Positions 1-8,014 are shown, counted from the first letter of the stretch. The stretch is 64,000 bases of DNA from Alistipes onderdonkii (GCF_025145285.1 NZ_CP102251.1:2480001-2544000); one strand, 5' to 3'. Notes: generated from the sequence alone by a model not told the origin. Translations and numbers: made by a program.

Positions 1-74
1 CGGTGCTCGACGAGAAGTTCGGCTATAACGGTGCCACGGTGGCGGCCGAGGTCAAGAAATTGCTCGGCAGATAA
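1..74 (+). CDS. 3' end of an unidentified gene (possibly transketolase)
   Basis: Only the last 23 codons are in the window, reading from position 3 to a TAA at 72-74 and ending in a basic AEVKKLLGR tail. The segment EKFGYNGATVAAEVKKLL resembles the extreme C-terminal helix of transketolases, but this is too short for a firm call. A hairpin at 131-158 follows and could terminate its transcript. The frame and stop are certain; the identity is a guess. Confidence 0.35.
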   Translation, partial: VLDEKFGYNGATVAAEVKKLLGR

Positions 75-130
75 TCGTCCGGGTTCCCTGCGCCGTAGAA
101 TGCGGGGAGCCGGATAAATACGTAATGAAC

Positions 131-158
131 AAGGCCCCGAAATCATATTCGGGGCCTT
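131..158. terminator. intrinsic terminator hairpin
   Basis: An 11-bp perfect stem (AAGGCCCCGAA / TTCGGGGCCTT) with a 6-nt loop lies about 57 bases after the stop of the partial gene. It is only weakly followed by T residues, so termination strength is uncertain. The rest of 75-298 holds no gene that I can support. Confidence 0.5.
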
Positions 159-239
159 GTTTGCAAGGCCTTGCCATGTCCGGATACCGTGGGCCGGAAC
201 CTCCCGCAGCAGGAATTGCACCTGCCGTTCCGTAAAAAC

Positions 240-270
240 GCTCCCCGGATTCAGCAAGGATCCGGGGAGC
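240..270 (-). terminator. terminator of the small lipoprotein gene
   Basis: An 11-bp perfect stem (GCTCCCCGGAT / ATCCGGGGAGC) lies just beyond the stop of the minus-strand gene. On the minus strand it is followed by GTTTTTAC, a proper T-tract. Confidence 0.7.
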
Positions 271-298
271 ATTATATATATAATTAGGTGCCGCTGTA

Positions 299-694
299 TT
301 ACTGCATGTAGAGCGTGATCCGGTCGTAGTATTGCCCGTCGATGAAAAGTTCGCCTGTCAGCCTGCCCCGGCGGATGTATACGTTGCGCAGTTCGCGCGG
401 GTAATCGGCCCGCCCGTAGCTGATGTAGATTTTGTCGTCGTAGGCGTCCCACTGGATGTTGAGCGTGTCGAGGTAACGCCCCGTGTCGGCGTAGCGGAGC
501 TCGTCGGTACCGAAGCCGTCCGCCCCGAAATAGACATAGCTGTCCAGAGGGATGCGTCCGTCCTGGTAGAATCCCAGGTCGCCCGCCCAGACTCTCCCCG
601 AGAGCGTGTCGTACAGGTCGTCGTCATCGTTGTCGCAGCCCGTGAAGGCCACGGCGGCGAACAGGAGCAGTGCGGCGAGGAAAAATCTTTTCAT
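299..694 (-). CDS. small lipoprotein of unknown function
   Basis: The product is 131 aa. Starting at 694 gives MKRFFLAALLLFAAVAFTGC, a textbook signal peptide with a lipobox ending at Cys20, followed by an acidic DNDDDD spacer that would project the mature domain from the membrane. The open frame extends upstream to 784, but that extension would put 30 residues before the signal and run through the promoter box at 722-729, so 694 is preferred. The mature part is rich in Tyr, Asp and Gly with alternating hydrophobic residues, suggesting a small beta-rich domain. I recognise no family. It is monocistronic and divergent from metK. Confidence 0.75.
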   Translation of the reverse strand: MKRFFLAALLLFAAVAFTGCDNDDDDLYDTLSGRVWAGDLGFYQDGRIPLDSYVYFGADGFGTDELRYADTGRYLDTLNIQWDAYDDKIYISYGRADYPRELRNVYIRRGRLTGELFIDGQYYDRITLYMQ

Positions 695-721
695 ATACGG
701 TGTGTTAAGAATTGTCGGATG

Positions 722-729
722 CAAAGGTA
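722..729 (-). promoter_or_regulatory. -7 promoter box for the lipoprotein gene
   Basis: On the minus strand this reads TACCTTTG, a full match to the Bacteroidetes -7 consensus TAnnTTTG. It predicts a transcript start about 20 nt before the start codon at 694. No clear -33 element was found. Confidence 0.55.
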
Positions 730-736
730 TGTTTTT

Positions 737-768
737 TTTGCATATTGTGAAAATCCTGCGTATCTTTG
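737..768 (+). promoter_or_regulatory. Bacteroidetes-type promoter driving metK
   Basis: TTTG at 737-740 and TATCTTTG at 761-768 are separated by 20 nt, matching the -33/-7 architecture read by the Bacteroidetes primary sigma factor. Transcription from about 775 would give a leader of roughly 310 nt before metK, which contains the aptamer at 793-841 and the folded region at 952-1068. Confidence 0.7.
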
Positions 769-792
769 CAGTCCCGCCTGTCAAGCGGGGAG

Positions 793-841
793 ATGTGGAA
801 AGATTTGACTGATTGCAACCACAATAAAAAATCGCTAAAAC
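793..841 (+). promoter_or_regulatory. SAM-II-like riboswitch aptamer in the metK leader
   Basis: The layout matches the SAM-II pseudoknot class. A short P1 stem pairs GTGG at 795-798 with CCAC at 819-822. The loop starts with GATTT at 802-806 and pairs with AAATC at 829-833. That is followed directly by GCTAAAA at 834-840, the conserved motif at the 3' side of the SAM-II fold. It lies just after the promoter and upstream of S-adenosylmethionine synthase, the expected target. SAM-II aptamers normally act by hiding the ribosome site; here the coding start is about 240 nt away, so the output mechanism is unclear. The class assignment comes from visible pairing and position, not from a covariance search. 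Confidence 0.65.
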
Positions 842-951
842 AGCTTATTTTTTATTCCAACAGCCAATTTTTCCCATTTTATACGTTTTTATTTATTTAC
901 CGGGTAATTGCATGCCCACGTCAGCCGTTTGTCGGTACCGGTTATTTTGTG

Positions 952-1068
952 TGGTATCGCCAAGTCCCCTCCGGGGAGGGGATTCAGGGAGCGTAGCCTT
1001 TTCAGCACGGCTGTAAGCCGTGGGTGCGGCCGCTCCGGGCTATCGGCCGGGGGAAGTATGCGATACCA
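952..1068 (+). other. large folded element in the metK leader
   Basis: TGGTATCGC at 952-960 is exactly complementary to GCGATACCA at 1060-1068, closing a roughly 100-nt domain. Inside are a CCCCTCCGGGGAGGGG hairpin (about 965-980), a GGAGCG/CGCTCC pair, and a CACGGCTGTAAGCCGTG hairpin. The 3' arm ends 16 nt before the metK start codon at 1085. It may be the expression platform for the aptamer upstream, or an unrelated intergenic repeat. Confidence 0.5.
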
Positions 1069-1084
1069 TAAAACAATGTATACA

Positions 1085-2389
1085 ATGGGCTTTTTGTTTA
1101 CATCGGAATCGGTGTCCGAGGGGCACCCCGATAAAGTTTCAGACCAGATTTCCGACGCCATCCTCGACGAATTCCTGCGCCGCGATGCCAATTCGAAGGT
1201 CGCCTGCGAAACGCTGTGCACCACCGGGCTGGTGGTCGTGGCGGGTGAAGTGCGTTCGGATGCCTATGTCGACGTGCAGGGCGTGGCGCGCCGCGTCATC
1301 AACCGCATCGGATATACGAAGAGCGAGTACCAGTTCGACTGCAATTCGTGCGGTATCCTGTCGGCCATCCACGAGCAGTCGTCCGACATCAACCAGGGCG
1401 TCGTGCGTGCCGCCGAGGAAGACCAGGGCGCCGGCGACCAGGGCATCATGTTCGGCTATGCCTGCAACGAAACCCGCGAGATGATGCCTGCGACGCTGAT
1501 CCTCTCGCACGTCATCCTCAAGGAGCTGGCCGTCATCCGCCGTGAAGGCGAGGCGATGACCTACCTGCGTCCCGATTCCAAGTCGCAGGTGACGATCGAG
1601 TATGACGAACAGACGAACAAACCGCTGCGTGTGCATACCATCGTGGTGTCGACGCAGCACGACGAGTTCATCCTGCCCGGCAACGGCCTCACGGAGAAAG
1701 AGGCCGAGGAGCGGATGCAGGAGCGCATCCGCGAGGATGTGCGCACGATCCTCATCCCGCGCGTCAAGGCGCGCCTGGAGCGTGCCGGCGACAAGCTGGC
1801 CGGTCTGATCGGCGACGACTACATCCTGCACGTCAACCCCACGGGCAAGTTCGTGATCGGCGGCCCCCACGGCGACACCGGCCTCACGGGGCGCAAGATC
1901 ATCGTCGATACCTACGGTGGCCGCGGCGCACACGGCGGCGGGGCATTTTCGGGCAAGGACTCGTCGAAGGTAGACCGCTCGGCGGCCTATGCCGCCCGGC
2001 ACATCGCCAAGAACCTGGTGGCGGCAGGCGTCGCCGACGAAGTGCTCGTCGAGTTATCCTATGCCATCGGCATCGCCCAGCCGCTGTCGATCTACGTAGA
2101 CACCTATCGTTCGCCCCGCCCCGCGGCGCTGGAGGGGATGACCGACGGCGAAATCGCCCGCCGCATCGGCAGGCTTTTCGACCTGCGCCCCGCCGCGATC
2201 GTGAAACGCTTCGGGCTGAAGAACCCGATCTTCGAGGCTACGGCTTCCTACGGGCATTTCGGCAACCGTCCTTATACGCAGGTCGAGAAGGTCTGGGAGA
2301 ACGGCCGCGAAGTGGAACGCGAGATCGAGTATTTCGGATGGGAGAAGCTCGACGCGGTGGATTGCATCCGTAAAGAGTTCGGGCTGTAA
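1085..2389 (+). CDS. metK: S-adenosylmethionine synthase
   Basis: This enzyme makes S-adenosylmethionine from methionine and ATP in the cytosol and supplies most cellular methyl transfer. The product is 434 aa from 1085, the usual length for Bacteroidales MetK. It begins GFLFTSESVSEGHPDKVSD, the family start with the ATP-binding GHPDK. The GAGDQG loop is at residues 115-120, and a glycine-rich GGGAFSGKD segment carries the phosphate-binding loop. The frame is open back to 908, but the extension overlaps the structured leader and aligns with nothing. ATG 1076 and ATG 1058 are alternatives. A terminator follows at 2408. Control by the SAM-II-like aptamer would give end-product feedback. Confidence 0.95.
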   Translation: MGFLFTSESVSEGHPDKVSDQISDAILDEFLRRDANSKVACETLCTTGLVVVAGEVRSDAYVDVQGVARRVINRIGYTKSEYQFDCNSCGILSAIHEQSSDINQGVVRAAEEDQGAGDQGIMFGYACNETREMMPATLILSHVILKELAVIRREGEAMTYLRPDSKSQVTIEYDEQTNKPLRVHTIVVSTQHDEFILPGNGLTEKEAEERMQERIREDVRTILIPRVKARLERAGDKLAGLIGDDYILHVNPTGKFVIGGPHGDTGLTGRKIIVDTYGGRGAHGGGAFSGKDSSKVDRSAAYAARHIAKNLVAAGVADEVLVELSYAIGIAQPLSIYVDTYRSPRPAALEGMTDGEIARRIGRLFDLRPAAIVKRFGLKNPIFEATASYGHFGNRPYTQVEKVWENGREVEREIEYFGWEKLDAVDCIRKEFGL

Positions 2390-2407
2390 CGCTCCGGGAC
2401 ACGGCAG

Positions 2408-2440
2408 ATCGGGACATTCGGCGCGGATGTCCCGATTTTT
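2408..2440 (+). terminator. metK terminator
   Basis: A 10-bp perfect stem (ATCGGGACAT / ATGTCCCGAT) is followed by TTTTTGTG, 19 nt after the metK stop. Confidence 0.8.
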
Positions 2441-2556
2441 GTGTATTTCCGCATACTAACCGGACGTTTTCGTTCGTTTGTCCTACGAAATAAAAAATTT
2501 TAATAAGCCTATGGCGGAAGTTGCCTCTGATTAATTTATTGAACCAATTAGTGATT

Positions 2557-4029
2557 ATGAAAAAGGCATTTTTAATTTTAGGAGTAGTTGCCGTGTCGGC
2601 CGCAGCAGGCGGATTTACGGCTTGGAAAGTTACCGCGCCCCGCGAGGGTTCGGTGCAATACATCGAGCGTGAGGTGGAACGTACGCCCGCGCTGGGAACA
2701 CATTTTACGTCGTACCAGGCCGAGCAGTACCCCGACCTGACGTACGCCGCCGAGAACGCGGTGAAAGCCGTCGTCAACATCGAGGCCGTGCAGCAGGTGG
2801 AGATGCCCCGGCGCCGGGGTTACGACCCGTTCCTGGAGTTCTTCGGTATCCCGCAGGGTTATGACGAAGGGCCGCAGTTCCGCGAGCAGCGTGCCGGCGG
2901 TTCGGGTGTCATCATCTCCGAGGACGGCTATGTCGTCACCAACAACCACGTCGTGGACGGGGCCTCGAAGCTCAAGGTGAAGCTCAACGACGGCCGCACG
3001 TTCGAGGCCAAGCTCATCGGTAAGGACTCGGCGACCGACCTTGCGCTGCTGAAAATCGAGGCCGCCGACCTGCCGACCGTGCCGTTCGGTTCGTCGGACG
3101 CACTGCGCCTGGGCGAGTGGGTGCTGGCGATCGGTTCGCCTTTCGACCTGCAATCGACCATCACGGCCGGCATCGTGAGCGCCAAGGCGCGTAACCTGGG
3201 CGTGATTCCCAACGATTTCAGCATCGAGGCTTTCATCCAGACCGATGCCGCGGTGAACCCGGGCAATTCGGGCGGTGCGCTGGTCAATACGCACGGCGAA
3301 CTGGTGGGTATCAACACGCTGATCAAATCGCAGACGGGCAGCTACGTGGGTTATTCGTTCGCCATTCCCGAGTCGATCGTCCGCAAGGTGGTCGTCGACC
3401 TGAAGGAGTACGGCATCGTGCAGCGTGCGCTGCTGGGAATCCGCTATGGCATCGTCGACCAGGACTTCATCGACAACATGGGTGAGGAGACCGGCATCAA
3501 GGAACTGGGCGGCGCCTATGTCAGCAGCGTCGTCGAAGGCGGTTCGGCTTCGGAGGCCGGTATCCGCAAGGGCGACGTCATCCTGGACATCGACGGCGTG
3601 AAGATCAACGACAATGCGACGCTCTCCGAGCAGATCGGTCGCCGCCGACCCAACGATAAGGTCAAATTATCGGTAAAAAGAGACGGCAAGGTGAAACAAA
3701 TTGACGTTACTTTGCGTAATAAAGCAGGTAAAACGGAATTAATTACCAAAGAAGACGTCGATATGGTCGAGGTTCTCGGAGGTAAGTTCGCCGATGCGGG
3801 CGCCAAACTCTGCCGTGAGCTCGATATCAAGGGTGGCGTGCAGGTAGTCGGCATCAAGGCCGACGGAATTCTGGCCCGTGCCCGTGTTAAGCAGGGATTT
3901 GTGATTACCCACATCAACGACCGTCCGGTCTACTCGCTCTCCGACATGGAGCGCTTGACCGACAAGGTACGTTCGATCGACGGCATCTATCCCAACGGCC
4001 GTGCTGCAAGCTACGTGCTTGTGGAATAG
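2557..4029 (+). CDS. htrA: HtrA/DegP-family periplasmic serine protease
   Basis: This is a periplasmic quality-control protease and chaperone of the Do/DegQ type. The product is 490 aa from 2557, where MKKAFLILGVVAVSAAAGG gives an N-terminal membrane or signal segment; the open frame extends 12 codons further up but without a signal. The trypsin-like catalytic triad is visible: His131 in TNNHVVDG, Asp161 in SATDLALLK, and Ser238 in NPGNSGGALV. A first PDZ domain spans about 300-385 with the GSASEAGIRKGDVI carboxylate-binding region. A more divergent second PDZ-like domain follows at about 410-490. It lies 60 nt upstream of rpoD with no obvious terminator between, so partial co-transcription is possible. 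Confidence 0.93.
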   Translation: MKKAFLILGVVAVSAAAGGFTAWKVTAPREGSVQYIEREVERTPALGTHFTSYQAEQYPDLTYAAENAVKAVVNIEAVQQVEMPRRRGYDPFLEFFGIPQGYDEGPQFREQRAGGSGVIISEDGYVVTNNHVVDGASKLKVKLNDGRTFEAKLIGKDSATDLALLKIEAADLPTVPFGSSDALRLGEWVLAIGSPFDLQSTITAGIVSAKARNLGVIPNDFSIEAFIQTDAAVNPGNSGGALVNTHGELVGINTLIKSQTGSYVGYSFAIPESIVRKVVVDLKEYGIVQRALLGIRYGIVDQDFIDNMGEETGIKELGGAYVSSVVEGGSASEAGIRKGDVILDIDGVKINDNATLSEQIGRRRPNDKVKLSVKRDGKVKQIDVTLRNKAGKTELITKEDVDMVEVLGGKFADAGAKLCRELDIKGGVQVVGIKADGILARARVKQGFVITHINDRPVYSLSDMERLTDKVRSIDGIYPNGRAASYVLVE

Positions 4030-4071
4030 CAGGACGACCCGGGTGGGTTTTGCTTGAGAAGATAATTTTTT

Positions 4072-4078
4072 AGGAGGT
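4072..4078 (+). promoter_or_regulatory. strong Shine-Dalgarno before rpoD
   Basis: AGGAGGT ends 11 nt before the ATG at 4090. Bacteroidetes mRNAs usually lack such sites, and most genes in this window show A/T-rich start regions instead, so a near-perfect anti-SD complement here stands out. Confidence 0.5.
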
Positions 4079-4089
4079 TAAATAAGAAC

Positions 4090-4950
4090 ATGCGTCAATT
4101 AAAGATTACCAAGTCCATCACCAACCGCGAGAGCGCTTCGCTGGACAAGTACTTGCAGGAGATCGGCAAGGAGGAGCTCATCACGGTCGAAGAGGAGGTG
4201 GAACTCGCCCAACGGATTAAGAAGGGAGACCAGGAAGCCCTGGAGAAACTGACCAAAGCCAACCTGCGCTTCGTGGTCTCCGTAGCCAAACAATACCAGA
4301 ACCAGGGACTGAGCCTTCCCGACCTGATCAACGAGGGCAACCTGGGGCTTATCAAGGCTGCCGAGAAATTCGACGAAACCCGCGGTTTCAAATTCATCTC
4401 GTATGCCGTATGGTGGATTCGCCAGTCGATCCTCCAGGCTCTGGCCGAGCAGTCGCGCATCGTGCGCCTGCCGCTCAACCAGGTGGGGTCGCTCAACAAG
4501 ATCAACAAGGCGTTCGCCCGCTTCGAGCAGGAGCATGAGCGCACCCCGTCGCCCGAGGAACTGGCCACGGAGCTGGAACTCCCCAAGGAGAAGGTCACCG
4601 ACACGCTGCGTGTCGCCGGCCGCCACGTCTCGGTCGATGCTCCGTTCGCCGACGGCGAGGACAACTCGCTGCTCGACGTGCTGGTGAACCCCGATTCGCC
4701 CAATGCCGACAGGGGGCTGATCAACGAGTCGCTTTCGACCGAGGTCGACCGTGCGCTCGAGACCCTTACGGAACGTGAGCGCGACATCATCAAGTATTTC
4801 TTCGGTATCGGGACGTCGGAGATGACCCTCGAGGAGATCGGCGAGAAATTCGACCTGACGCGCGAACGCGTGCGCCAGATCAAGGAGAAGGCGATCCGCC
4901 GCCTGCGCCACTCGTCGCGGTCGAAACTGCTGAAATCCTATCTTGGGTAA
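4090..4950 (+). CDS. rpoD: primary RNA polymerase sigma factor (sigma-70, Bacteroidetes type)
   Basis: This is the housekeeping sigma factor that directs RNA polymerase to TTTG/TAnnTTTG promoters. The product is 286 aa, the compact size typical of the Bacteroidetes primary sigma, lacking region 1.1 and the large non-conserved insert of E. coli RpoD. Region 1.2 starts at about residue 16 (SLDKYLQEIGK). Region 2 covers about 55-125 with the core-binding LPDLINEGNLGLIKAAEKFD and the -10-recognising FISYAVWWIRQSI. Region 3 lies at about 130-205, and region 4 ends with the helix-turn-helix TLEEIGEKFDLTRERVRQI. A strong terminator follows. Confidence 0.96.
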   Translation: MRQLKITKSITNRESASLDKYLQEIGKEELITVEEEVELAQRIKKGDQEALEKLTKANLRFVVSVAKQYQNQGLSLPDLINEGNLGLIKAAEKFDETRGFKFISYAVWWIRQSILQALAEQSRIVRLPLNQVGSLNKINKAFARFEQEHERTPSPEELATELELPKEKVTDTLRVAGRHVSVDAPFADGEDNSLLDVLVNPDSPNADRGLINESLSTEVDRALETLTERERDIIKYFFGIGTSEMTLEEIGEKFDLTRERVRQIKEKAIRRLRHSSRSKLLKSYLG

Positions 4951-4968
4951 ACGGTATTGTGATCGTAA

Positions 4969-5005
4969 AATCCCGGACTAAATCAGTTAGTCCGGGATTT
5001 TTTTT
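4969..5005. terminator. bidirectional terminator between rpoD and menA
   Basis: A 13-bp stem (AATCCCGGACTAA / TTAGTCCGGGATT) with a 5-nt loop is followed by eight T on the plus strand and by TTTTAC on the minus strand, so it can serve both convergent genes. Confidence 0.85.
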
Positions 5006-5022
5006 GTGCCTTTCGCTTCCCT

Positions 5023-5919
5023 TTACAGCAACAATCCGAGCGTGAGCAGCAGGCCGAACAACAGGATATTGCGTGACGTGGCGCCCAGGACGGCGTTCAG
5101 TTCGCGGCCGCGGCCGATCCGTACCATGCGGCGCCATGCAGCGACATGCGGCGGCAGGTAGAGCAGCGGCAGGAGTGCCGCCCATGTCCGCCCGTCGCCC
5201 CAAAGCCCGAGGCAGAGCGCTGCGGCCGCGAATCCCGACAGCAGGTAGAGCCGTTGTCCTGCCCGTTCGCCCAGGCGGACGACGAGCGTCCGTTTGCCGC
5301 TGCGGGCATCCTGCTCGCGGTCACGGTAGTTGTTGACCATCAGCAGTGTGTCGATCACCAGGCCGCAGGCTGCCGCGATGACCGCCACCTGCCATGTCCA
5401 GCCGCCGCAGAGGACGTAGTACGTGCAGCCGACGGGGACGAATCCGAAGAAAAGCAATACGAGCATGTCGCCCCAGCCGTGGTAGGCCAGCGGGTAAGGC
5501 CCGGCCGTGTAGAGGAATGCGAAGAGGACGCAGGCGGCGCCGACGGCGATGAGCCACCAGCCCCCGTAGGCGATGAGCCCGCAGCCCGCGGCGCAGGCGG
5601 CGAGTGTGGTTGCGGCGATGCCCAGCCGCATGGACTTCGGGGCGATCCACCCCTGGGCGCAGGCGCGTTCAGGCCCGAGGCGGTCTTCTCCGTCGGAGCC
5701 TTTCAGGTAATCCCACAGGTCGTTTATCAGGTTGGCGTCGATCTGCATCAGCAAGGCGAATGCGAAGCAGAGTACCGCGGGCAAAAGGACGAACCCGCCG
5801 TCCGCCGCCGCAAGGCCGCAGCCCAGCATCACCGGGACGGCGGCTCCGGTCAGTGTCTTGGGACGTGCCGCAAGCAGCCATGCCCGCAGGGAATCGGTGC
5901 GTATCTCTTTTGTAGCCAT
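5023..5919 (-). CDS. menA: 1,4-dihydroxy-2-naphthoate prenyltransferase
   Basis: This membrane enzyme attaches the polyprenyl tail to 1,4-dihydroxy-2-naphthoate, forming demethylmenaquinone for anaerobic respiration. The product is 298 aa from ATG 5919, with about eight hydrophobic segments. The first Asp-rich prenyl-diphosphate/Mg site is NDLWDYLKGSDGEDR at residues 66-80. The second is DTLLMVNNYRDREQD in the middle third. The open frame continues upstream through ung in another register, which is not meaningful. It follows ung with a 34-nt gap, so the two probably form an operon. Confidence 0.92.
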   Translation of the reverse strand: MATKEIRTDSLRAWLLAARPKTLTGAAVPVMLGCGLAAADGGFVLLPAVLCFAFALLMQIDANLINDLWDYLKGSDGEDRLGPERACAQGWIAPKSMRLGIAATTLAACAAGCGLIAYGGWWLIAVGAACVLFAFLYTAGPYPLAYHGWGDMLVLLFFGFVPVGCTYYVLCGGWTWQVAVIAAACGLVIDTLLMVNNYRDREQDARSGKRTLVVRLGERAGQRLYLLSGFAAAALCLGLWGDGRTWAALLPLLYLPPHVAAWRRMVRIGRGRELNAVLGATSRNILLFGLLLTLGLLL

Positions 5920-5953
5920 CGTTTCGGTTTGTGGGCGCGGGGCTATCCCGGAT

Positions 5954-6616
5954 TTACCACACGATGGGTTCCTGCCCCACGCTGAGGAGGTATTCGTTGG
6001 CGCGCGAGAAATGGCGGCAGCCGAAGAACCCGCGGTAGACCGACAGCGGCGAGGGATGCACAGCCTTGAGTATGCAGTTGCGCTGCGGGTCGGCGATGGC
6101 GCCTTTTTTCTGTGCATAGCTGCCCCAGAGCATGTAGACGATACCCTGCTTGCGCTGGGCGATGGCGCGTACCACGGCGTCGGTGAAGGTTTCCCACCCA
6201 TGCCCGGCGTGCGAGGCTGCCTCGTGGGCGCGGACGGTCAGCACGGCGTTCAGGAGCAGTACCCCCTGCTCGGCCCAGCGGTCGAGGTTGCCCGTCGGGG
6301 GGATGGGTGTCCCGGTGTCGTCGGAAACCTCCTTGAAGATGTTTTGCAACGAGGGCGGGAACGGCACGCCGTCGCCTACCGAGAAGCAGAGCCCGTTGGC
6401 CTGTCCGGGGCCGTGGTAGGGATCCTGGCCGATGATGACGACTTTCAGTTTGTCGAAGGGGCATTTGTCGAAGGCCCGGAAGATATTGCTGCCGCGCGGG
6501 TAGATGCGGTGCGTGGCATATTCCTGCCGTACGAATTGCGTAAGGGCGGCGAAATAAGGTTTCTCGAATTCGGGAGAGAGCAGCTCTTTCCAGTCGGGGG
6601 CGATCTTTACATCCAT
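5954..6616 (-). CDS. ung: uracil-DNA glycosylase, family 1
   Basis: It removes uracil from DNA as the first step of base-excision repair. The product is 220 aa, normal for the family. The catalytic water-activating motif GQDPYHGP lies at residues 63-70 (Asp65), and the second motif HPSPLS starts at His187 and inserts into the minor groove. It is the first gene of an apparent ung-menA pair and is divergent from the phosphatase gene, with start codons 71 nt apart. Confidence 0.96.
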   Translation of the reverse strand: MDVKIAPDWKELLSPEFEKPYFAALTQFVRQEYATHRIYPRGSNIFRAFDKCPFDKLKVVIIGQDPYHGPGQANGLCFSVGDGVPFPPSLQNIFKEVSDDTGTPIPPTGNLDRWAEQGVLLLNAVLTVRAHEAASHAGHGWETFTDAVVRAIAQRKQGIVYMLWGSYAQKKGAIADPQRNCILKAVHPSPLSVYRGFFGCRHFSRANEYLLSVGQEPIVW

Positions 6617-6670
6617 GTTGCAAGGTGGTTAAAGTGGTGTAAATGTAGTAAAAAGTTGGCAGATTCCTGT

Positions 6671-6678
6671 TATCTTTG
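6671..6678 (+). promoter_or_regulatory. -7 box of the alkaline phosphatase gene
   Basis: TATCTTTG is a full match to TAnnTTTG. Its last base is only 10 nt before the ATG at 6688, so the predicted transcript start falls within about 5 nt of the start codon. No clear -33 TTTG is present; the nearest TTG, at 6656, is spaced too closely. Confidence 0.6.
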
Positions 6679-6687
6679 CACGAGGAT

Positions 6688-7782
6688 ATGAAGAAAGCAT
6701 TTTTGTTTCTGGCGTTGTGCCTGCTCGGTGCAGGCCGCGCAGCGGCTGCGGAACCCGTCGACAGTGTCCGCAATGTGATTTATATGATCGGCGACGGCAT
6801 GGGCCTGGCGCATGTTTCGATGCTCGCCGTCGAAGGCGGCTATGCCCCGACGGCTTTCGACCGGGCACAGGGTATTGCCCTGATCTCGACCTATTCGGCC
6901 AACAACCGGGTGACGGATTCCGCGGCTGCGGGGACGGCGCTGGCATGCGGGAGCAAGACGAATAACGGTACGTTGGGGCTGGATCCCCGGGGCGGGCGTC
7001 TGCAGTCGCTCATCGAGTGGGCGGTGGCCGAAGGGATGCCTGCGGGGATTGCCGTGAAATGCCATCTCCAGCATGCCACCCCTGCTGCATTTTACGCGCA
7101 TGTCCCGGATCGGGGCGACGAAAAGGCCATTACGCGCGACCTGCTGGCGAGCAATATCGACGTGCTCATAGGTGCCGGCAGGCGGCTCGAAAAGGAGTCC
7201 CCCGAGGGCGGTTCGTATCGTGATGCGTTCGGCCGCCGCGGCTATGCGGTCGCCGGTTCGCTCGAAGAGGCGGAGCCCGTTCGTGCGGGACGATTGCTGT
7301 GTGCCGTGACCGATGAAAATATCCCGAAGACGATCCGGCGCGAAGATTACCTGCGCTGCGCCACGCAGAAGGCACTGGAAATACTCGCCCATAATGCCGA
7401 TTCCGTCGGCCGCGGCTTTGTGCTGATGGTCGAGGGCTCGCTTATCGACGGTGCGTCGCACGGTAACGATGCGGAGAAGATACTGGCCGAAATGCGCGAT
7501 TTCGAGCGTGCCGTGGCTGCGGCGATGGACTTTGCCGACCGCACGCCGGGGACGCTGGTCGTAGTGACGGCCGACCATGAAACCGGGGGGCTCGCCATCC
7601 CGAGCTGCGACGGTGATTTTACCCGCTCCGAGAGCGGTATCCGATATGTTTTCGGATCCAAAAGCCACACGGCGACCTACGTCCCCGTTTACCTTTATGG
7701 TACGGGTGCGGGGCATATTGCTGGAATAATGGACAACACGCAACTCGCCCGGCGGGTCATGGCGCTGCTCGGGAAGGAGTAG
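6688..7782 (+). CDS. secreted alkaline phosphatase (PhoA superfamily)
   Basis: This is an exported metal-dependent phosphomonoesterase. The product is 364 aa from 6688 with the signal peptide MKKAFLFLALCLLGAGRAAAA. The metal-binding GDGMG contains Asp36, and the phosphorylated nucleophile Ser78 lies in VTDSAAAGTA. Later metal ligands are in ADHETGG and in SHTATYVPVY near the C-terminus. A TTG-initiated form from 6676 would begin inside the promoter box, so ATG 6688 is chosen. At about 360 residues it is shorter than E. coli PhoA and lacks some surface insertions. Phosphate scavenging in the periplasm is likely; no Pho-box-type regulation could be read. Confidence 0.9.
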   Translation: MKKAFLFLALCLLGAGRAAAAEPVDSVRNVIYMIGDGMGLAHVSMLAVEGGYAPTAFDRAQGIALISTYSANNRVTDSAAAGTALACGSKTNNGTLGLDPRGGRLQSLIEWAVAEGMPAGIAVKCHLQHATPAAFYAHVPDRGDEKAITRDLLASNIDVLIGAGRRLEKESPEGGSYRDAFGRRGYAVAGSLEEAEPVRAGRLLCAVTDENIPKTIRREDYLRCATQKALEILAHNADSVGRGFVLMVEGSLIDGASHGNDAEKILAEMRDFERAVAAAMDFADRTPGTLVVVTADHETGGLAIPSCDGDFTRSESGIRYVFGSKSHTATYVPVYLYGTGAGHIAGIMDNTQLARRVMALLGKE

Positions 7783-7945
7783 CCGTTTTTGTGCAGCGCG
7801 CCCGGTGCGGCCCCACCGGAAGGCATGCCATTGTCCGGTGAACGGGGGCCGGGAATTACGCCCTGCCTGCACGGGTGATGCTGTTTCGGAGAATTGCTGC
7901 GCCGCCCGGCGGCAAACGGCTCCGGTTCCGCCCCGTATTAAATAC

Positions 7946-7981
7946 AAACGGCGTCCACTGAACTCGGGGTGGACACCGTTT
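7946..7981 (-). terminator. terminator of the blaI-M56 operon
   Basis: A 13-bp stem pairs AAACGGCGTCCAC with GTGGACACCGTTT (one G-U pair on the minus-strand RNA). It begins 34 nt after the stop of the M56 gene, and the downstream minus strand reads GTATTTAAT. The remainder of 7783-7945 holds no supported gene. Confidence 0.6.
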
Positions 7982-8014
7982 GCTGCTTATGGTTGGTGCG
8001 ATGCTTCGGAAAGC

